Shown: positions 43,555 through 53,094, counted from the stretch's first letter. The stretch: 64,000 nucleotides of DNA from CAYNHF01 sp964397045 (GCA_964397045.1 CAYNHF010000011.1:62001-126000), one strand, 5' to 3'. Notes: a model not told the origin generated them from the letters alone. Numbers and translations are program-made.

Positions 43555-44252
43555 CCCCGGTGATCGTCGCTCTCGATGTGGGCTCCGCTGAAGAGGCAGT
43601 CCGTCTCGCTCGGCAGGTGGCGCCGCATGTCGGGGGGTTCAAGATCGGGCTCGGGCTACTTCACGGCCCAGGACCGGGAGCGATCGCGGCACTCAACGAT
43701 CTCGGAAAGCCGGTGTTTGCCGATGCCAAGCTGCACGACATTCCTTCTCAGGTCGATGTAGCCGCCCGGCGCCTGGGTGCGTGGGGTGCGAGATGGGTGA
43801 CGGCTCACGTGTCTGGTGGCGACGACATGCTGCGCGCGGCAGTGGAGGGCCTCGGAATTGGTTCTGGCGGAGCAGGCGGGATCCTGGGCGTCTCGGTGCT
43901 GACCAGCCTGGACGAAACCAGGCTGGCGGCGATTGGCATCGCCTCGACCCCAGGCAAGCTCGTGTCGCGAATGGCGCGGGTTGCTGCGGCGGCTGGGTGC
44001 GAGGGGTTGGTGTGCTCTCCCCGCGAGTTGGGAGTCGTGCGTGAGGTAGCACCTGATCTCACGACCGTGATTCCCGGTATTCGGCCTGGCGGTCCAGCGG
44101 GTGACGATCAGCGGCGGGTTGCCACTCCGGCCGAGGCCATGTCCCGCGGCGCCGACTGGCTGGTGATCGGACGGCCCATTACCAGGGCCGAGGATCCGGC
44201 ACGGGCCGCAGAAGAAATCTCCCGCGACCTCCATTCCGAAGACGTGAGTTGA
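43542..44252 (+). CDS. pyrF: Orotidine 5'-phosphate decarboxylase
   Basis: Final step of UMP synthesis. The 236-residue TIM barrel is the type I OMPDC, with VIVALDVGSAEEAV, FKIGLGLL, the catalytic DAKLHDIPSQV (Lys-Asp pair), GVSVLTSLDE, TVIPGIRPGG and LVIGRPITRAEDP. Mycobacterial PyrF belongs to a different subtype in my recollection, so this version resembles the Firmicutes-type pyr operon. The start is the GTG at 43542 inside pyrD. It ends the operon, 35 bases before mihF. Confidence 0.95.
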   Translation: MGEVTPVIVALDVGSAEEAVRLARQVAPHVGGFKIGLGLLHGPGPGAIAALNDLGKPVFADAKLHDIPSQVDVAARRLGAWGARWVTAHVSGGDDMLRAAVEGLGIGSGGAGGILGVSVLTSLDETRLAAIGIASTPGKLVSRMARVAAAAGCEGLVCSPRELGVVREVAPDLTTVIPGIRPGGPAGDDQRRVATPAEAMSRGADWLVIGRPITRAEDPARAAEEISRDLHSEDVS

Positions 44253-44287
44253 TAGAGTCGGACGTACGTTGGAGCAGGAGGGATTGG

Positions 44288-44599
44288 ATGGCACCACCGA
44301 AGCTGACCGCCGAACAGCGGAACGCAGCTCTCGCCAAGGCCGCAGAAGCGCGCACAACGAGAGCCGAGATGAAGGAACTTCTTCGAACAGGCAGCTTGAC
44401 CCTTCCCGAAGTGCTCGACCGCGCCGAGACCGACGACATCGTTGCCGGCACCAAGGTGTACGCCGTGTTGGTGTCGCTTCCGGGGCTCGGCAAGGTGAAG
44501 GCATCCAGGGTCATGGAAGAGTTGGGGATCGCTTCGAACCGGCGATTGCGCGGCCTGGGCACCAGGCAGAAGGCTGCCCTGCTGGAGATGTTCTCGTAG
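44288..44599 (+). CDS. mihF: Actinobacterial integration host factor (mIHF)
   Basis: Nucleoid-associated DNA-binding protein restricted to actinobacteria. The 103-residue protein has a Lys/Arg-rich helical N-terminus (MAPPKLTAEQRNAALAKAAE) and the mIHF core with a helix-two-turn-helix-like SLPGLGKVKASRVMEELGIAS, ending LGTRQKAALLEMF. The ATG at 44288 has AGGAGGGA upstream. An additional ORF start at 44249 is rejected because it precedes the SD. Its presence is one of the best taxonomic clues in the window. A TAGAGT at 44253-44258 may be its -10 box. Confidence 0.94.
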   Translation: MAPPKLTAEQRNAALAKAAEARTTRAEMKELLRTGSLTLPEVLDRAETDDIVAGTKVYAVLVSLPGLGKVKASRVMEELGIASNRRLRGLGTRQKAALLEMFS

Positions 44600-44742
44600 T
44601 CGCAACCAGGGGACCCACCGAGCCGAGGTGAGGTTGATGGCCTGCTCGCCCGAACGCGGTCGGAGGGGTGATGTCGCCCGCTCGGTGTACCTGTAATCTC
44701 ACGTCCGCTCCTCATCGTCGAGCTCAGGGAGAGCGTCTCCAC

Positions 44743-45303
44743 GTGATCATCACCGTTTCTGGGAAGCCGGGGTCGGGAAAGAGCACCATCGGTAAGCTGC
44801 TGGCGGCGCGCCTCGGGGTGGATCACCTGTCTGCAGGCGATTTCATGCGCCAGCTGGCGGCAGAGCGCAATCTCACAGTGCTGGAGTTGTCGGAGGTAGC
44901 GGAAGCAGACGCCGGCATCGATCGCGAGATCGACCAACGGAGCGCTCGCTTCGGTGAAATCGAATCCGACCTGGTGATCGATGCCAGGCTGGCCTGGCAT
45001 TTCATCCCAGCTGCTATCAAGGTGTTTCTCGACGTGAGCCTCGATGTGGCAGCAGAGCGGATCTTCGAGGCGGGCAGAAAGGCCGAACGAGAGAACATCG
45101 ATCTGGCAACGACCAGGCGAAACATCGAGGAGCGGACCCGCTCGGAGTCGAGCCGATATCTGGACTACTACGGCGTCGACTATCTGGATCTTGCGCACTA
45201 CGACCTGGTGGTGGATACGTCACACGTCACCGTGGAACAGATTGTCGATCGGATTCTCGACTACGTCGCGACGGTCCAGACCCCGGGACCTCCGCAAGGA
45301 TGA
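44743..45303 (+). CDS. Cytidylate kinase-like (archaeal-type) P-loop kinase in the gmk position
   Basis: 186-residue nucleoside monophosphate kinase with Walker A ITVSGKPGSGKSTIGKLLA, then LSAGDFMRQLAAERN. An acidic IDREIDQRSARFGE segment and VIDARLAWHFIP follow, then a lid-like AERIFEAGRKAERENID. These features match the archaeal-type cytidylate kinase family, not guanylate kinase, yet the gene sits between mihF and rpoZ where actinobacteria carry gmk. The GTG at 44743 has AGGGAGA upstream, and a 143-base gap separates it from mihF. Substrate is uncertain: CMP/dCMP is favoured by sequence, GMP by position. Confidence 0.75.
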   Translation: MIITVSGKPGSGKSTIGKLLAARLGVDHLSAGDFMRQLAAERNLTVLELSEVAEADAGIDREIDQRSARFGEIESDLVIDARLAWHFIPAAIKVFLDVSLDVAAERIFEAGRKAERENIDLATTRRNIEERTRSESSRYLDYYGVDYLDLAHYDLVVDTSHVTVEQIVDRILDYVATVQTPGPPQG

Positions 45304-45326
45304 TCGAGAAAGGTTTGGAGCGCCTC

Positions 45327-45332
45327 TATACT
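45327..45332 (+). promoter_or_regulatory. Candidate -10 box of rpoZ
   Basis: TATACT in the 132-base gap before rpoZ. No good -35 box. A GGGGCCCCGGGCC palindromic stretch follows just downstream in the leader. Confidence 0.35.
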
Positions 45333-45435
45333 CCGGGGCCCCGGGCCTCGCTGCGACGACCGCGAGCGAAGCGCACGGACCATTCACCCGGCCGAGAATA
45401 GGGCCGTACGGCACGCAACCGAGGAGACCAGACTC

Positions 45436-45663
45436 ATGATCGAGCCACCCATCGGCGGCCTTCTGGAGAAGGCAGAGACCCGTTTCGGTCTGGTGGTGTT
45501 GTCTGCCAGGCGGGCCCGTCAGATCAACGCGTATTTCAATCAGCTCGGTGAAGGGTTGGGCAGCTACGTCCCGCCGCAGGTGCACAGCCTGTCGCGTAAA
45601 CCTCTGTCGATCGCCCTGGAAGAGATCGACACCGACAAGGTCGTTATCGAGACGGAAGAGTAG
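45436..45663 (+). CDS. rpoZ: DNA-directed RNA polymerase omega subunit
   Basis: Small subunit that assists folding and assembly of the beta' subunit. The 75-residue protein has the omega pattern of an N-terminal helical region, KAETRFGLVVLSARRARQINAYF, and the actinobacterial segment PLSIALEEIDTDKVVIE. It is shorter than mycobacterial omega (about 110), mainly at the N-terminus. The ATG has GAGGAG upstream. coaBC follows after three bases. Confidence 0.93.
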   Translation: MIEPPIGGLLEKAETRFGLVVLSARRARQINAYFNQLGEGLGSYVPPQVHSLSRKPLSIALEEIDTDKVVIETEE

Positions 45664-45666
45664 GCA

Positions 45667-46848
<1,182 letters not shown>

Positions 46849-46850
46849 CT

Positions 46851-48629
46851 CTGGCCGCCGTCGCTCAAGTCATACCCAGTATTCCAGCGTTCTCCGTCGA
46901 CGACGGCTTCGCATACGCTATTCCCGAGACGATCAGCAATGTCACCGTCGGACGTATGGTGCGCGTGCCGCTGGGAGGTCGCGTGGTCCGGGGGTATGTC
47001 GTGGGGGTGCGCGAAGTTGGAGATGCCGGCAAGCTGCGTGAGGTGCGCGCGGTGTCCGGCGACTTTGCGCTTTTCGATAGCCGGCTGCTGCAGACGATTC
47101 GCTGGACGGCGTTGCACTACGTTGCCCCAGTTGCCACAGTGCTGGCGAAGACGGCACCGCCGAACTTGCCGCGACATCGTAAGGCTCTCGATTTGCCCGC
47201 ACCTCCGCAGCGAGAGTCGCCGCTTCCCGCGGCATCGGCGGCAGCCGGCGAGGGCAGGCGCGTCGCGAGTCAGTACCTGGTTGGTCCCGGACCGTGGGGA
47301 GAGCTGATCTCCGGCCTCTGTGGTCCGGTGGTACATGGGGGGAGGTCTGCCGTGGTGGTTGCTCCTACCGTCATCGAGGCGGCGGAGCTGGTTGATGCCC
47401 TGCGACGTTCCTTCGGCACGCGAGTCCTCTTTGCGACATCGTCGAGCCCCGCCAAGGATGTCACCGCAGCGTGGGTGCATGCCGCGACCACCCCAGGGGT
47501 GATCCTCGTCGGAACCCGCGAGATTGCCCTATGGCCGGTCGCCGCGCTCGGCATGGGAGTGATCGTGGAGGAAGGCAGGCGTGCGATGAAGGCTCCACAG
47601 TCGCCTACGTTGCATGCCTTCCAATTGCTGCGACGTCGGGCCGCAGTCGAACGCTTCTCGCTCGTTCTTGCCGGACCGGTGCCGACGCTGGAGGCCGTAG
47701 CTGCCGGCATTGAACTGCGTGAGCCGCCGCGCCGGGTCTGGAGTCTCGTCGAGGTGGTCGACAGGGGAGAGGAGCCGCCGGGTTCGGGCATCATCTCGCC
47801 GCAGGCCTCCAGAGCGTTGCAGGGAGTCGTCAAGCGAGGAGCGTCGGCGTTCGTTCTGGTGCATGGCCGCGACTACGCACCGGCGTTCCGTTGCGTGCGC
47901 TGCCGGGCCGTGCGGCAGTGTCCGGTGTGTGGGGCGGGTGCAGCTCGCACCGACGTCTGTCGCAGGTGTGAAGCCGGGTTGGGCGCATGCGCCGAGTGTG
48001 GTGGAGAACGCTTCGAACCGCTCGGCGCGGGTGTGGGGAGGGTGGTCGACACGTTGCGGCGAATCATCGGCGACGAGGTAGGGCCGGCCGGCGCCGGCCG
48101 GCTCGTGACCGTTGGCACGGAGCGTGACCTGGCTGGGTTCGGGCGGATCCAACTTGGGGTAGCAATCGACGCAGACGGCTTGATCCTTGCTCCGAACTAC
48201 CGGGCTGAGGAGGACGCCTTCCGCCTGTTGGCCCGCCTGGCGTCGCTGGTGGAACGTGGCAGAGGGAACCGCTGTCTGCTCCAGACCTCCCATCCGCACC
48301 ATCGGGTGATCGAGGGGCTGCGGTCGGGTCACCCCTCCGAGTTCCTCATGACCTCCCTCGCCATGCGGGAGCGAGCCGGCTTCCCCCCTGCAACGGAACT
48401 GGTGGCGCTCGGCTTGAAGCGGGCACCCGGCGATGCGGACGACGCACTCCGAGCGACGACCGGGGACCAGGCAGATGTGCTCGGCCCTGCCGTCGATCGC
48501 GATACGTTGCGGTGGCTGGTGCAGGGAGGAGGGTTGCGGCCGGTGCGGGTCCGCCTCCGTGGTCTGGTGCAGTCGTGGCGTGACGGCGGGGCCACCGTGC
48601 GGGTGGATGCTGACCCGATCGACCTATGA
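46851..48629 (+). CDS. priA: Primosomal protein N' (PriA), helicase motifs degenerate
   Basis: Replication restart protein of the actinobacterial type. The N-terminal 3'-DNA-binding domain starts around PAFSVDDGFAYAIPE and VRVPLGGRVVRGYVVG. The helicase core is recognisable but lacks Walker A (the GTGKT position reads as HGGRSAVVV-like sequence) and DEAH (replaced by VIVEEGRRA). The Cys-rich zinc-binding region is intact (RCVRCRAVRQCPVCGAG, CRRC, CAECGG). The loss of ATPase motifs matches what is known for mycobacterial PriA. The start is uncertain: the conserved N-terminus reads from about 46851, where the only candidate is CTG. The first standard start in frame is ATG 46956, which would delete about 35 conserved residues. 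Confidence 0.8.
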   Translation: MAAVAQVIPSIPAFSVDDGFAYAIPETISNVTVGRMVRVPLGGRVVRGYVVGVREVGDAGKLREVRAVSGDFALFDSRLLQTIRWTALHYVAPVATVLAKTAPPNLPRHRKALDLPAPPQRESPLPAASAAAGEGRRVASQYLVGPGPWGELISGLCGPVVHGGRSAVVVAPTVIEAAELVDALRRSFGTRVLFATSSSPAKDVTAAWVHAATTPGVILVGTREIALWPVAALGMGVIVEEGRRAMKAPQSPTLHAFQLLRRRAAVERFSLVLAGPVPTLEAVAAGIELREPPRRVWSLVEVVDRGEEPPGSGIISPQASRALQGVVKRGASAFVLVHGRDYAPAFRCVRCRAVRQCPVCGAGAARTDVCRRCEAGLGACAECGGERFEPLGAGVGRVVDTLRRIIGDEVGPAGAGRLVTVGTERDLAGFGRIQLGVAIDADGLILAPNYRAEEDAFRLLARLASLVERGRGNRCLLQTSHPHHRVIEGLRSGHPSEFLMTSLAMRERAGFPPATELVALGLKRAPGDADDALRATTGDQADVLGPAVDRDTLRWLVQGGGLRPVRVRLRGLVQSWRDGGATVRVDADPIDL

Positions 48630-48699
48630 ACCGTCCCGGCCTCCAGCCGTTCCTGGTGGGTCACCGAGTATCCTGCCCAACCTGATCAAGGGTGTAGCA

Positions 48700-49206
48700 G
48701 TGGCCATTTTTCCCATTCGTACGTTTGGCGATCCGGTGCTTCGTACCGCAGCGTCGGACGCCGCGGACTTCGATATGGGGTTGCGTCGCCTCGCGGACGA
48801 CATGCTCGAGACAATGTACGACGCGCCCGGAGTCGGGCTGGCGGCGCCCCAGATAGGGGTCTCCAAACGGATCTTCGTGGCCGATATCGGAGACGGCCCC
48901 TTTGCGATGGTGAATCCTGAGATCGTCGACCTCCAAGGATCCTGGGAGTTCGACGAAGGGTGTCTCTCCGTCCCCGGCCGATTCTGGGAGATCAAGCGAC
49001 CCGGCTACGCGAGAGCCCGCGGGTTCGACGTCGATGGCAGGCCGGTGGAGTACGAGGGTGAAGAACTCATGGGGAGGGTCCTGCAACACGAGATCGACCA
49101 TCTCGGTGGGATGCTGCTGCTTGAGCGGTTGGCGCGCCGGACGCGGAAACAAGCGCTGCGCGAGCTGCGCGAAGAAGCGCTCGATCTCAAGCCGGTTGAG
49201 GGATGA
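48700..49206 (+). CDS. def: Peptide deformylase
   Basis: Removes the N-formyl group from nascent proteins. The 168-residue metalloenzyme has the three deformylase motifs: GVGLAAPQIG, EGCLSVPG (metal Cys) and HEIDHLGG (metal His pair and catalytic Glu). The GTG at 48700 is the first start with the conserved N-terminus (AIFPIRTFGDPVLR). It overlaps fmt by four bases, pairing the two ends of the formylation cycle. Confidence 0.96.
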   Translation: MAIFPIRTFGDPVLRTAASDAADFDMGLRRLADDMLETMYDAPGVGLAAPQIGVSKRIFVADIGDGPFAMVNPEIVDLQGSWEFDEGCLSVPGRFWEIKRPGYARARGFDVDGRPVEYEGEELMGRVLQHEIDHLGGMLLLERLARRTRKQALRELREEALDLKPVEG

Positions 49207-50120
49207 GGGGCGCCTTCCTCGGCACTCCTGCGGCCGCGATCGCCTCGCTGGCTGCTGCGGCAGACATCATCGATGTCGAGGTCGTGATCACCCGGCCCGA
49301 TGCAGCACGCGGGCGCTCGGCACGTCCGGTCGCGCCCCCCGTCAAGACCGCTGCCCTCGAGTGGGGGATTCCGGTCGTGCAGCCGAATTCTGCCGATGAG
49401 CTCCTTGCGGCCTTCCAGAATCGGGATCTCGATGTGGGTGTCGTCGTTGCCTACGGCCGGATCCTGCGCCCTGCAGTCCTCCAAGCAACACGCCTCGGAT
49501 TCGTGAATGTGCACTTTTCGCTGCTGCCCAGATGGCGCGGAGCGGCGCCGGTGGAGCGAGCGATCCTTGCCGGAGATGAGTCGACCGGCGTCAGCCTGAT
49601 GCAGCTCGACGAGGACCTCGACACCGGGCCGGTCATCAGCGCGATCGAAACCCCGATTGGTCCAGACGAGACCGGAGGGAGCCTGACGGCTCGCCTTTCG
49701 TATCTCGGGGCTGAGATGATCGATGAAGTGCTCCCCGGGTATCTCGAAGGGGATCGTCAGCCTGCCCCGCAAATGGAGGGTGGGGCCAGTGTTGCGGCGC
49801 GTCTCACCGTGGAGGAGGGCGAGCTCACGGCAGCCGATGAGGCTGCGATGGTGCTCCGCATGGTGCGTGCGTTTCAGCCCCGTCCGGGTGCCTGGTTCAT
49901 GGCCGCGGGTGAGAGATACAAGATCCTCCGTGCGGCGGAGACGGTGGACTCGACGCCCCGAGGCGAGATCCACCTCAGCTCTGGGGCGGTGTCACTCGGC
50001 CTGGCCGACGAGGCAATCGAGCTCCTCGAGATCCAGCCGCCCGGGGGAAGACCGCTTGCCGCCCGCGCCTGGATGAACGGCAGGCGAGGGGAGCCGCTAC
50101 ACCTCGATCGATCTGATTGA
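49203..50120 (+). CDS. fmt: Methionyl-tRNA formyltransferase
   Basis: Formylates initiator Met-tRNA using 10-formyl-THF. The 305-residue protein has the formyltransferase core with VVVAYGRIL, the NVHFSLLPRWRGAAPVERAI segment (catalytic Asn-His) and GVSLMQLDEDLDTGPV, followed by the C-terminal OB domain. The N-terminus (RGAFLGTPAAAIASL) is typical. Start ATG overlaps def. The rsmB/fmu gene often found between fmt and rpe is absent here. Confidence 0.96.
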   Translation: MRGAFLGTPAAAIASLAAAADIIDVEVVITRPDAARGRSARPVAPPVKTAALEWGIPVVQPNSADELLAAFQNRDLDVGVVVAYGRILRPAVLQATRLGFVNVHFSLLPRWRGAAPVERAILAGDESTGVSLMQLDEDLDTGPVISAIETPIGPDETGGSLTARLSYLGAEMIDEVLPGYLEGDRQPAPQMEGGASVAARLTVEEGELTAADEAAMVLRMVRAFQPRPGAWFMAAGERYKILRAAETVDSTPRGEIHLSSGAVSLGLADEAIELLEIQPPGGRPLAARAWMNGRRGEPLHLDRSD

Positions 50121-50182
50121 AGTTGGATTACCTGCGCTCGAGATGAACCGCCACGGCCTCCACGTGACCTAGGGTGGGGATG

Positions 50183-50845
50183 ATGATCGGCCCAGCCCGC
50201 CTCGCTCCTTCGGTCCTCGCCGCCGACTTTGCGCATCTCGGTGAGGCAGTAGAAACGGTCGCTCCATTCTGCGATCTGCTTCATATCGACGTGATGGACG
50301 GCCATTTCGTTCCGAATCTCTCGCTCGGGATTCCGGTGATCGAGTCTCTGCGGCGCGTCACTGCTCTGAAGTTCGACTGTCACATGATGACGACCAACCC
50401 TGACGTGTACTTCGAACCGCTGCGCGCTGCAGGAGCCGACCTGGTGACCGTCCACCTGGAGGTGTACCCGGACCCTGCTCCGGTCGCGGCCAGAGCGCGC
50501 GCCGCAGGCCTCGAATTCGGACTCGTGCTCAACCCGCCGACGCCGTTTTCCGGCTTGGAGCCGTTCGTCGAATTGTGCGACATTGTGCTCATCATGTCTG
50601 TGAACCCCGGGTTCGGCGGGCAGTCCTTCATTCCCGGCGTCCTCGACAAGGTTGAGGCCGCAAGGAAGTTCATTGACTCACGAGGATTGCCGGCCGATAT
50701 ACAGATCGACGGCGGGATCGGGCCCGAGAACATCGGAAGCGCTCGAGATGCGGGTGCGGAGGTTTTCGTCGCCGGGAGTTCTGTCTTCAGAGCGCCCGAT
50801 CCGGTTCTGGCACTGAAGGAAATGCGCTCCATCGTGAACGACTAG
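50183..50845 (+). CDS. rpe: Ribulose-phosphate 3-epimerase
   Basis: Interconverts ribulose 5-phosphate and xylulose 5-phosphate in the pentose phosphate pathway. The 220-residue TIM barrel has LAPSVLAADF, LLHIDVMDGHFVPNLS, DCHMMTTNPD, VLIMSVNPGFGGQSFIP and QIDGGIGPENI. Start options are GTG 50174, ATG 50180 and ATG 50183. I prefer 50183, because TAGGGT at 50170-50175 could be a -10 box for a leaderless message, and the family N-terminus fits. It precedes the regulator and the riboflavin operon; ribulose 5-phosphate is also the RibB substrate. Confidence 0.95.
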   Translation: MIGPARLAPSVLAADFAHLGEAVETVAPFCDLLHIDVMDGHFVPNLSLGIPVIESLRRVTALKFDCHMMTTNPDVYFEPLRAAGADLVTVHLEVYPDPAPVAARARAAGLEFGLVLNPPTPFSGLEPFVELCDIVLIMSVNPGFGGQSFIPGVLDKVEAARKFIDSRGLPADIQIDGGIGPENIGSARDAGAEVFVAGSSVFRAPDPVLALKEMRSIVND

Positions 50846-50852
50846 GAGTCAC

Positions 50853-51779
50853 ATGAAGGAACGGATACTCATCGTTGATGACGATCCGGATATCCGGCAG
50901 TTCGTCGAGGTCAACCTCGAGCTGGAGGGTTTCGAGACGGAGCCTGCCGAGAACGGCAAGATCGCACTGGAGTCTGCGCAGTCACGGCCCCCAGATCTTG
51001 TGCTGCTCGACGTGATGATGCCGGAAATGGACGGCCTCACGGTGCTGCGCCGCATGCGCAGCGCGCCGGCAACGGCCAATGTGCCGGTGATTCTGCTCAC
51101 CGCTAAGGCGCTGGCCGAAGACCGGGTCAAGGGTCTCGACCTAGGAGCAGATGACTACATCACCAAACCGTTTGCCGTCGAGGAACTGATGGCACGAGTA
51201 CGATCGGTGCTCCGTCGCGCTCAGCAGATGAGAGACCTTTCACCACTCACCGGGCTTCCAGGCAACTTCAGGATCACGCGAGAACTCGAAGAGCAGGTGA
51301 ACAGCGACGGGTTGTTTGCGGTGATTCACGCCGACCTCGATAACTTCAAGTCGTTCAACGATCACTACGGCTTCATGCGAGGCGACGCGGTGATCAAGTT
51401 CTGTGCCCAGGCTCTGATGGAGGCCGCAGAACTGACCGGAGACGAGGGTGCGTTCGTCGGCCATGTCGGTGGAGACGACTTCGTGGCGGTGCTCCATCCC
51501 AGCTACGCCGAGGAGTACTGCAAGGATGCTCTGCGCATATTCGACGACGGGATCCTCGACTTCTACGACACTGAGGATGCGCTGCAGGGTTATATCGAGG
51601 TGACGGACCGGCAAGGCGAGCGGCATGCTTTCCCGATCTCGAGCCTGTCGATGGGTGTAGCCACCAATCTCCGGCGCCGCATCGCCTCCGAGTGGGAGGC
51701 TTCGGCGATCGCTTCAGAGATGAAGGAGTACGCCAAACGGCAGCCTGGTTCGGTGTACGAAATCGACCGCAGGAACTGA
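50853..51779 (+). CDS. Response regulator with REC and GGDEF-like domains
   Basis: 308-residue protein. Residues 1-120 form a receiver domain with acidic residues DDDP, phosphoacceptor Asp53 (LVLLDVMMPEMDG), Thr83 (LLTAK) and Lys105 (YITKPF). Residues about 131-305 form a GGDEF-like domain starting SPLTGLPGNFR, with HADLDNFKSFNDHYGFMRGD. The active-site loop reads VGGDDF, where canonical cyclases have GGDEF or GGEEF. It may make or bind c-di-GMP or be inactive. No sensor kinase is adjacent. The ATG has an AGGAG upstream and lies seven bases after rpe. Confidence 0.88.
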   Translation: MKERILIVDDDPDIRQFVEVNLELEGFETEPAENGKIALESAQSRPPDLVLLDVMMPEMDGLTVLRRMRSAPATANVPVILLTAKALAEDRVKGLDLGADDYITKPFAVEELMARVRSVLRRAQQMRDLSPLTGLPGNFRITRELEEQVNSDGLFAVIHADLDNFKSFNDHYGFMRGDAVIKFCAQALMEAAELTGDEGAFVGHVGGDDFVAVLHPSYAEEYCKDALRIFDDGILDFYDTEDALQGYIEVTDRQGERHAFPISSLSMGVATNLRRRIASEWEASAIASEMKEYAKRQPGSVYEIDRRN

Positions 51780-51847
51780 TCGGCCGAATCCCGGTCGAAG
51801 TGCGCATCGAAGCGGAGGCCCACGAAATCGGCGGGGTGAATTCCCAC

Positions 51848-51853
51848 TACACT
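51848..51853 (+). promoter_or_regulatory. Candidate -10 box of the riboflavin operon
   Basis: TACACT about 20 bases upstream of the FMN riboswitch. No consensus -35 box at the right spacing. Confidence 0.4.
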
Positions 51854-51870
51854 CAGGACATAACTGAGTT

Positions 51871-51997
51871 GCCCCCTTCAGGGCAGGGTGAAATCCCCGA
51901 CCGGCGGTGAAAGCCCGCGACCCCCGAAGCAACCTTCGGGGTTGACCCGGTGAGATTCCTGGGCCGACGGTGACAGTCCGGATGGGAGAAGGAGGGC
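51871..51997 (+). promoter_or_regulatory. FMN riboswitch (RFN element) with the ribD SD in its P1 helix
   Basis: The RFN core elements are present in order: AGGGCAGGGTGAAATCCCC, GACCGGCGGTGAAAGCCCGC, a variable hairpin (CCCCGAAG CAA CCTTCGGGG region), GACCCGGTGAGATTCC, and GCCGACGGTGACAGTCCGGA followed by TGGGAGAAGG. The 5' strand GCCCCCTTC (51871-51879) pairs with GAAGGAGGGC (51988-51997) with one bulged A. That 3' strand is the ribD SD, and the start codon is at 52000. FMN binding would close P1 and hide the SD, so control is translational; no terminator is seen. Confidence 0.93.
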
Positions 51998-51999
51998 GT

Positions 52000-53094
52000 G
52001 TGTCGCGACGCACGGATTCGGACAACCGATCCCAGCACGATCGCGCGGAAGAGTGGATGGCGCTGGCTGCCGAAATCACAGCCGAAACCCACCCTCACCC
52101 CAATCCGCGCGTTGGTGCGGTCGTGGTTGCGGTCGACGGTTCCGTGGTGGCGGCAGCAGCCCACCTTGGTCCCGGCAGGCGCCATGCCGAGGCCGCCGCA
52201 CTCGAAACCGCAGGGGCCGCGGCGCGCGAAGCGACGTTGGTCGTGACGCTCGAGCCGTGTAACCATCACGGCCGCACGCCCCCGTGCACTGAAGCCATCA
52301 TCTCTGCCGGTGTGAGCACCGTCTTGGTCGGTGCGGGAGATCCCGATGCCAGAGTTCGCGGCCGCGGCATCGCCCGGCTCAGGGAAGCGGGGATCGAGGT
52401 AGTAGGACTCGACAGCGCGGCCGCACGAGCCGTCGACCCCGGCTACTTCCACCACCGCCGGACCGGCAGACCGCTCGTCACCCTCAAGACGGCGATGACG
52501 CTGGACGGACAGGTGGCCGCGCTCGATCGCACCTCACAGTGGATCACGTCTGCGGCTGCGCGCGCAGATGGTCATCGACTCCGTGCTGCCAGCGACGCGG
52601 TACTCGTGGGCGCAGGGACCGTGATCGCGGATGACCCGCAACTCGATGTGCGGCTGCCGGACCACGACGGACCCCAACCCCGCCCGGTGGTTGTCGCTGG
52701 TCGCCGGGAACTGCCGGCGAACGCCCGGCTTTTCGAGCGTGACCCCCTCGTCTACGCCTCTCGGCACCATCCGCTGCCGGGCGGCGAGATCGTCGTGGTC
52801 GGTGGGACCGGCAATGTGGATCTGGACGCTGTGCTCAAGGACCTCGGAGCTCGCAACATCGTGGATCTGCTGGTCGAGGGTGGGGCGACGCTGGCCGACG
52901 CGCTGTGGAGCGCCGGTCTGGTCGACCGGGTGGTGTTCTATTTCGGCGGCAAGCTCGCCGGAGGGGCGGGCCTGGGACCATTTGCCGGCTCCTTTGAGAC
53001 GTTGCGAGATGCAACGGATGTAACGATTACCAACGTCACGCGACTCGGGGACGACCTGCGAGTCGAGGCAGTGCCGGCAAAGGGAGGCTTGTGA
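52000..53094 (+). CDS. ribD: Bifunctional diaminohydroxyphosphoribosylaminopyrimidine deaminase / reductase
   Basis: Second and third steps of riboflavin synthesis from GTP. The 364-residue protein has an N-terminal deaminase domain with zinc ligands in RRHAEAAAL and TLEPCNHHGRTPPCTEAI. The C-terminal reductase domain starts around VTLKTAMTLDGQVAA, with SDAVLVGAGTVIADDP and LLVEGGATLADAL. The GTG at 52000 follows AAGGAGGG by a few bases. A GTG at 51970 lies inside the riboswitch and is rejected. The stop overlaps ribE (TGATG). Confidence 0.95.
   Translation: MSRRTDSDNRSQHDRAEEWMALAAEITAETHPHPNPRVGAVVVAVDGSVVAAAAHLGPGRRHAEAAALETAGAAAREATLVVTLEPCNHHGRTPPCTEAIISAGVSTVLVGAGDPDARVRGRGIARLREAGIEVVGLDSAAARAVDPGYFHHRRTGRPLVTLKTAMTLDGQVAALDRTSQWITSAAARADGHRLRAASDAVLVGAGTVIADDPQLDVRLPDHDGPQPRPVVVAGRRELPANARLFERDPLVYASRHHPLPGGEIVVVGGTGNVDLDAVLKDLGARNIVDLLVEGGATLADALWSAGLVDRVVFYFGGKLAGGAGLGPFAGSFETLRDATDVTITNVTRLGDDLRVEAVPAKGGL

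Noticed and set aside
44600..44742. 143-base gap between mihF and the CMP-kinase-like gene as a possible tRNA or small RNA
   Set aside because: No cloverleaf, no T-loop consensus and no terminator hairpin found by eye; probably only a promoter and SD for the next gene.
51970..51999. GTG at 51970 as ribD start
   Set aside because: It lies inside the FMN aptamer core and before the SD; GTG 52000 follows AAGGAGGG.
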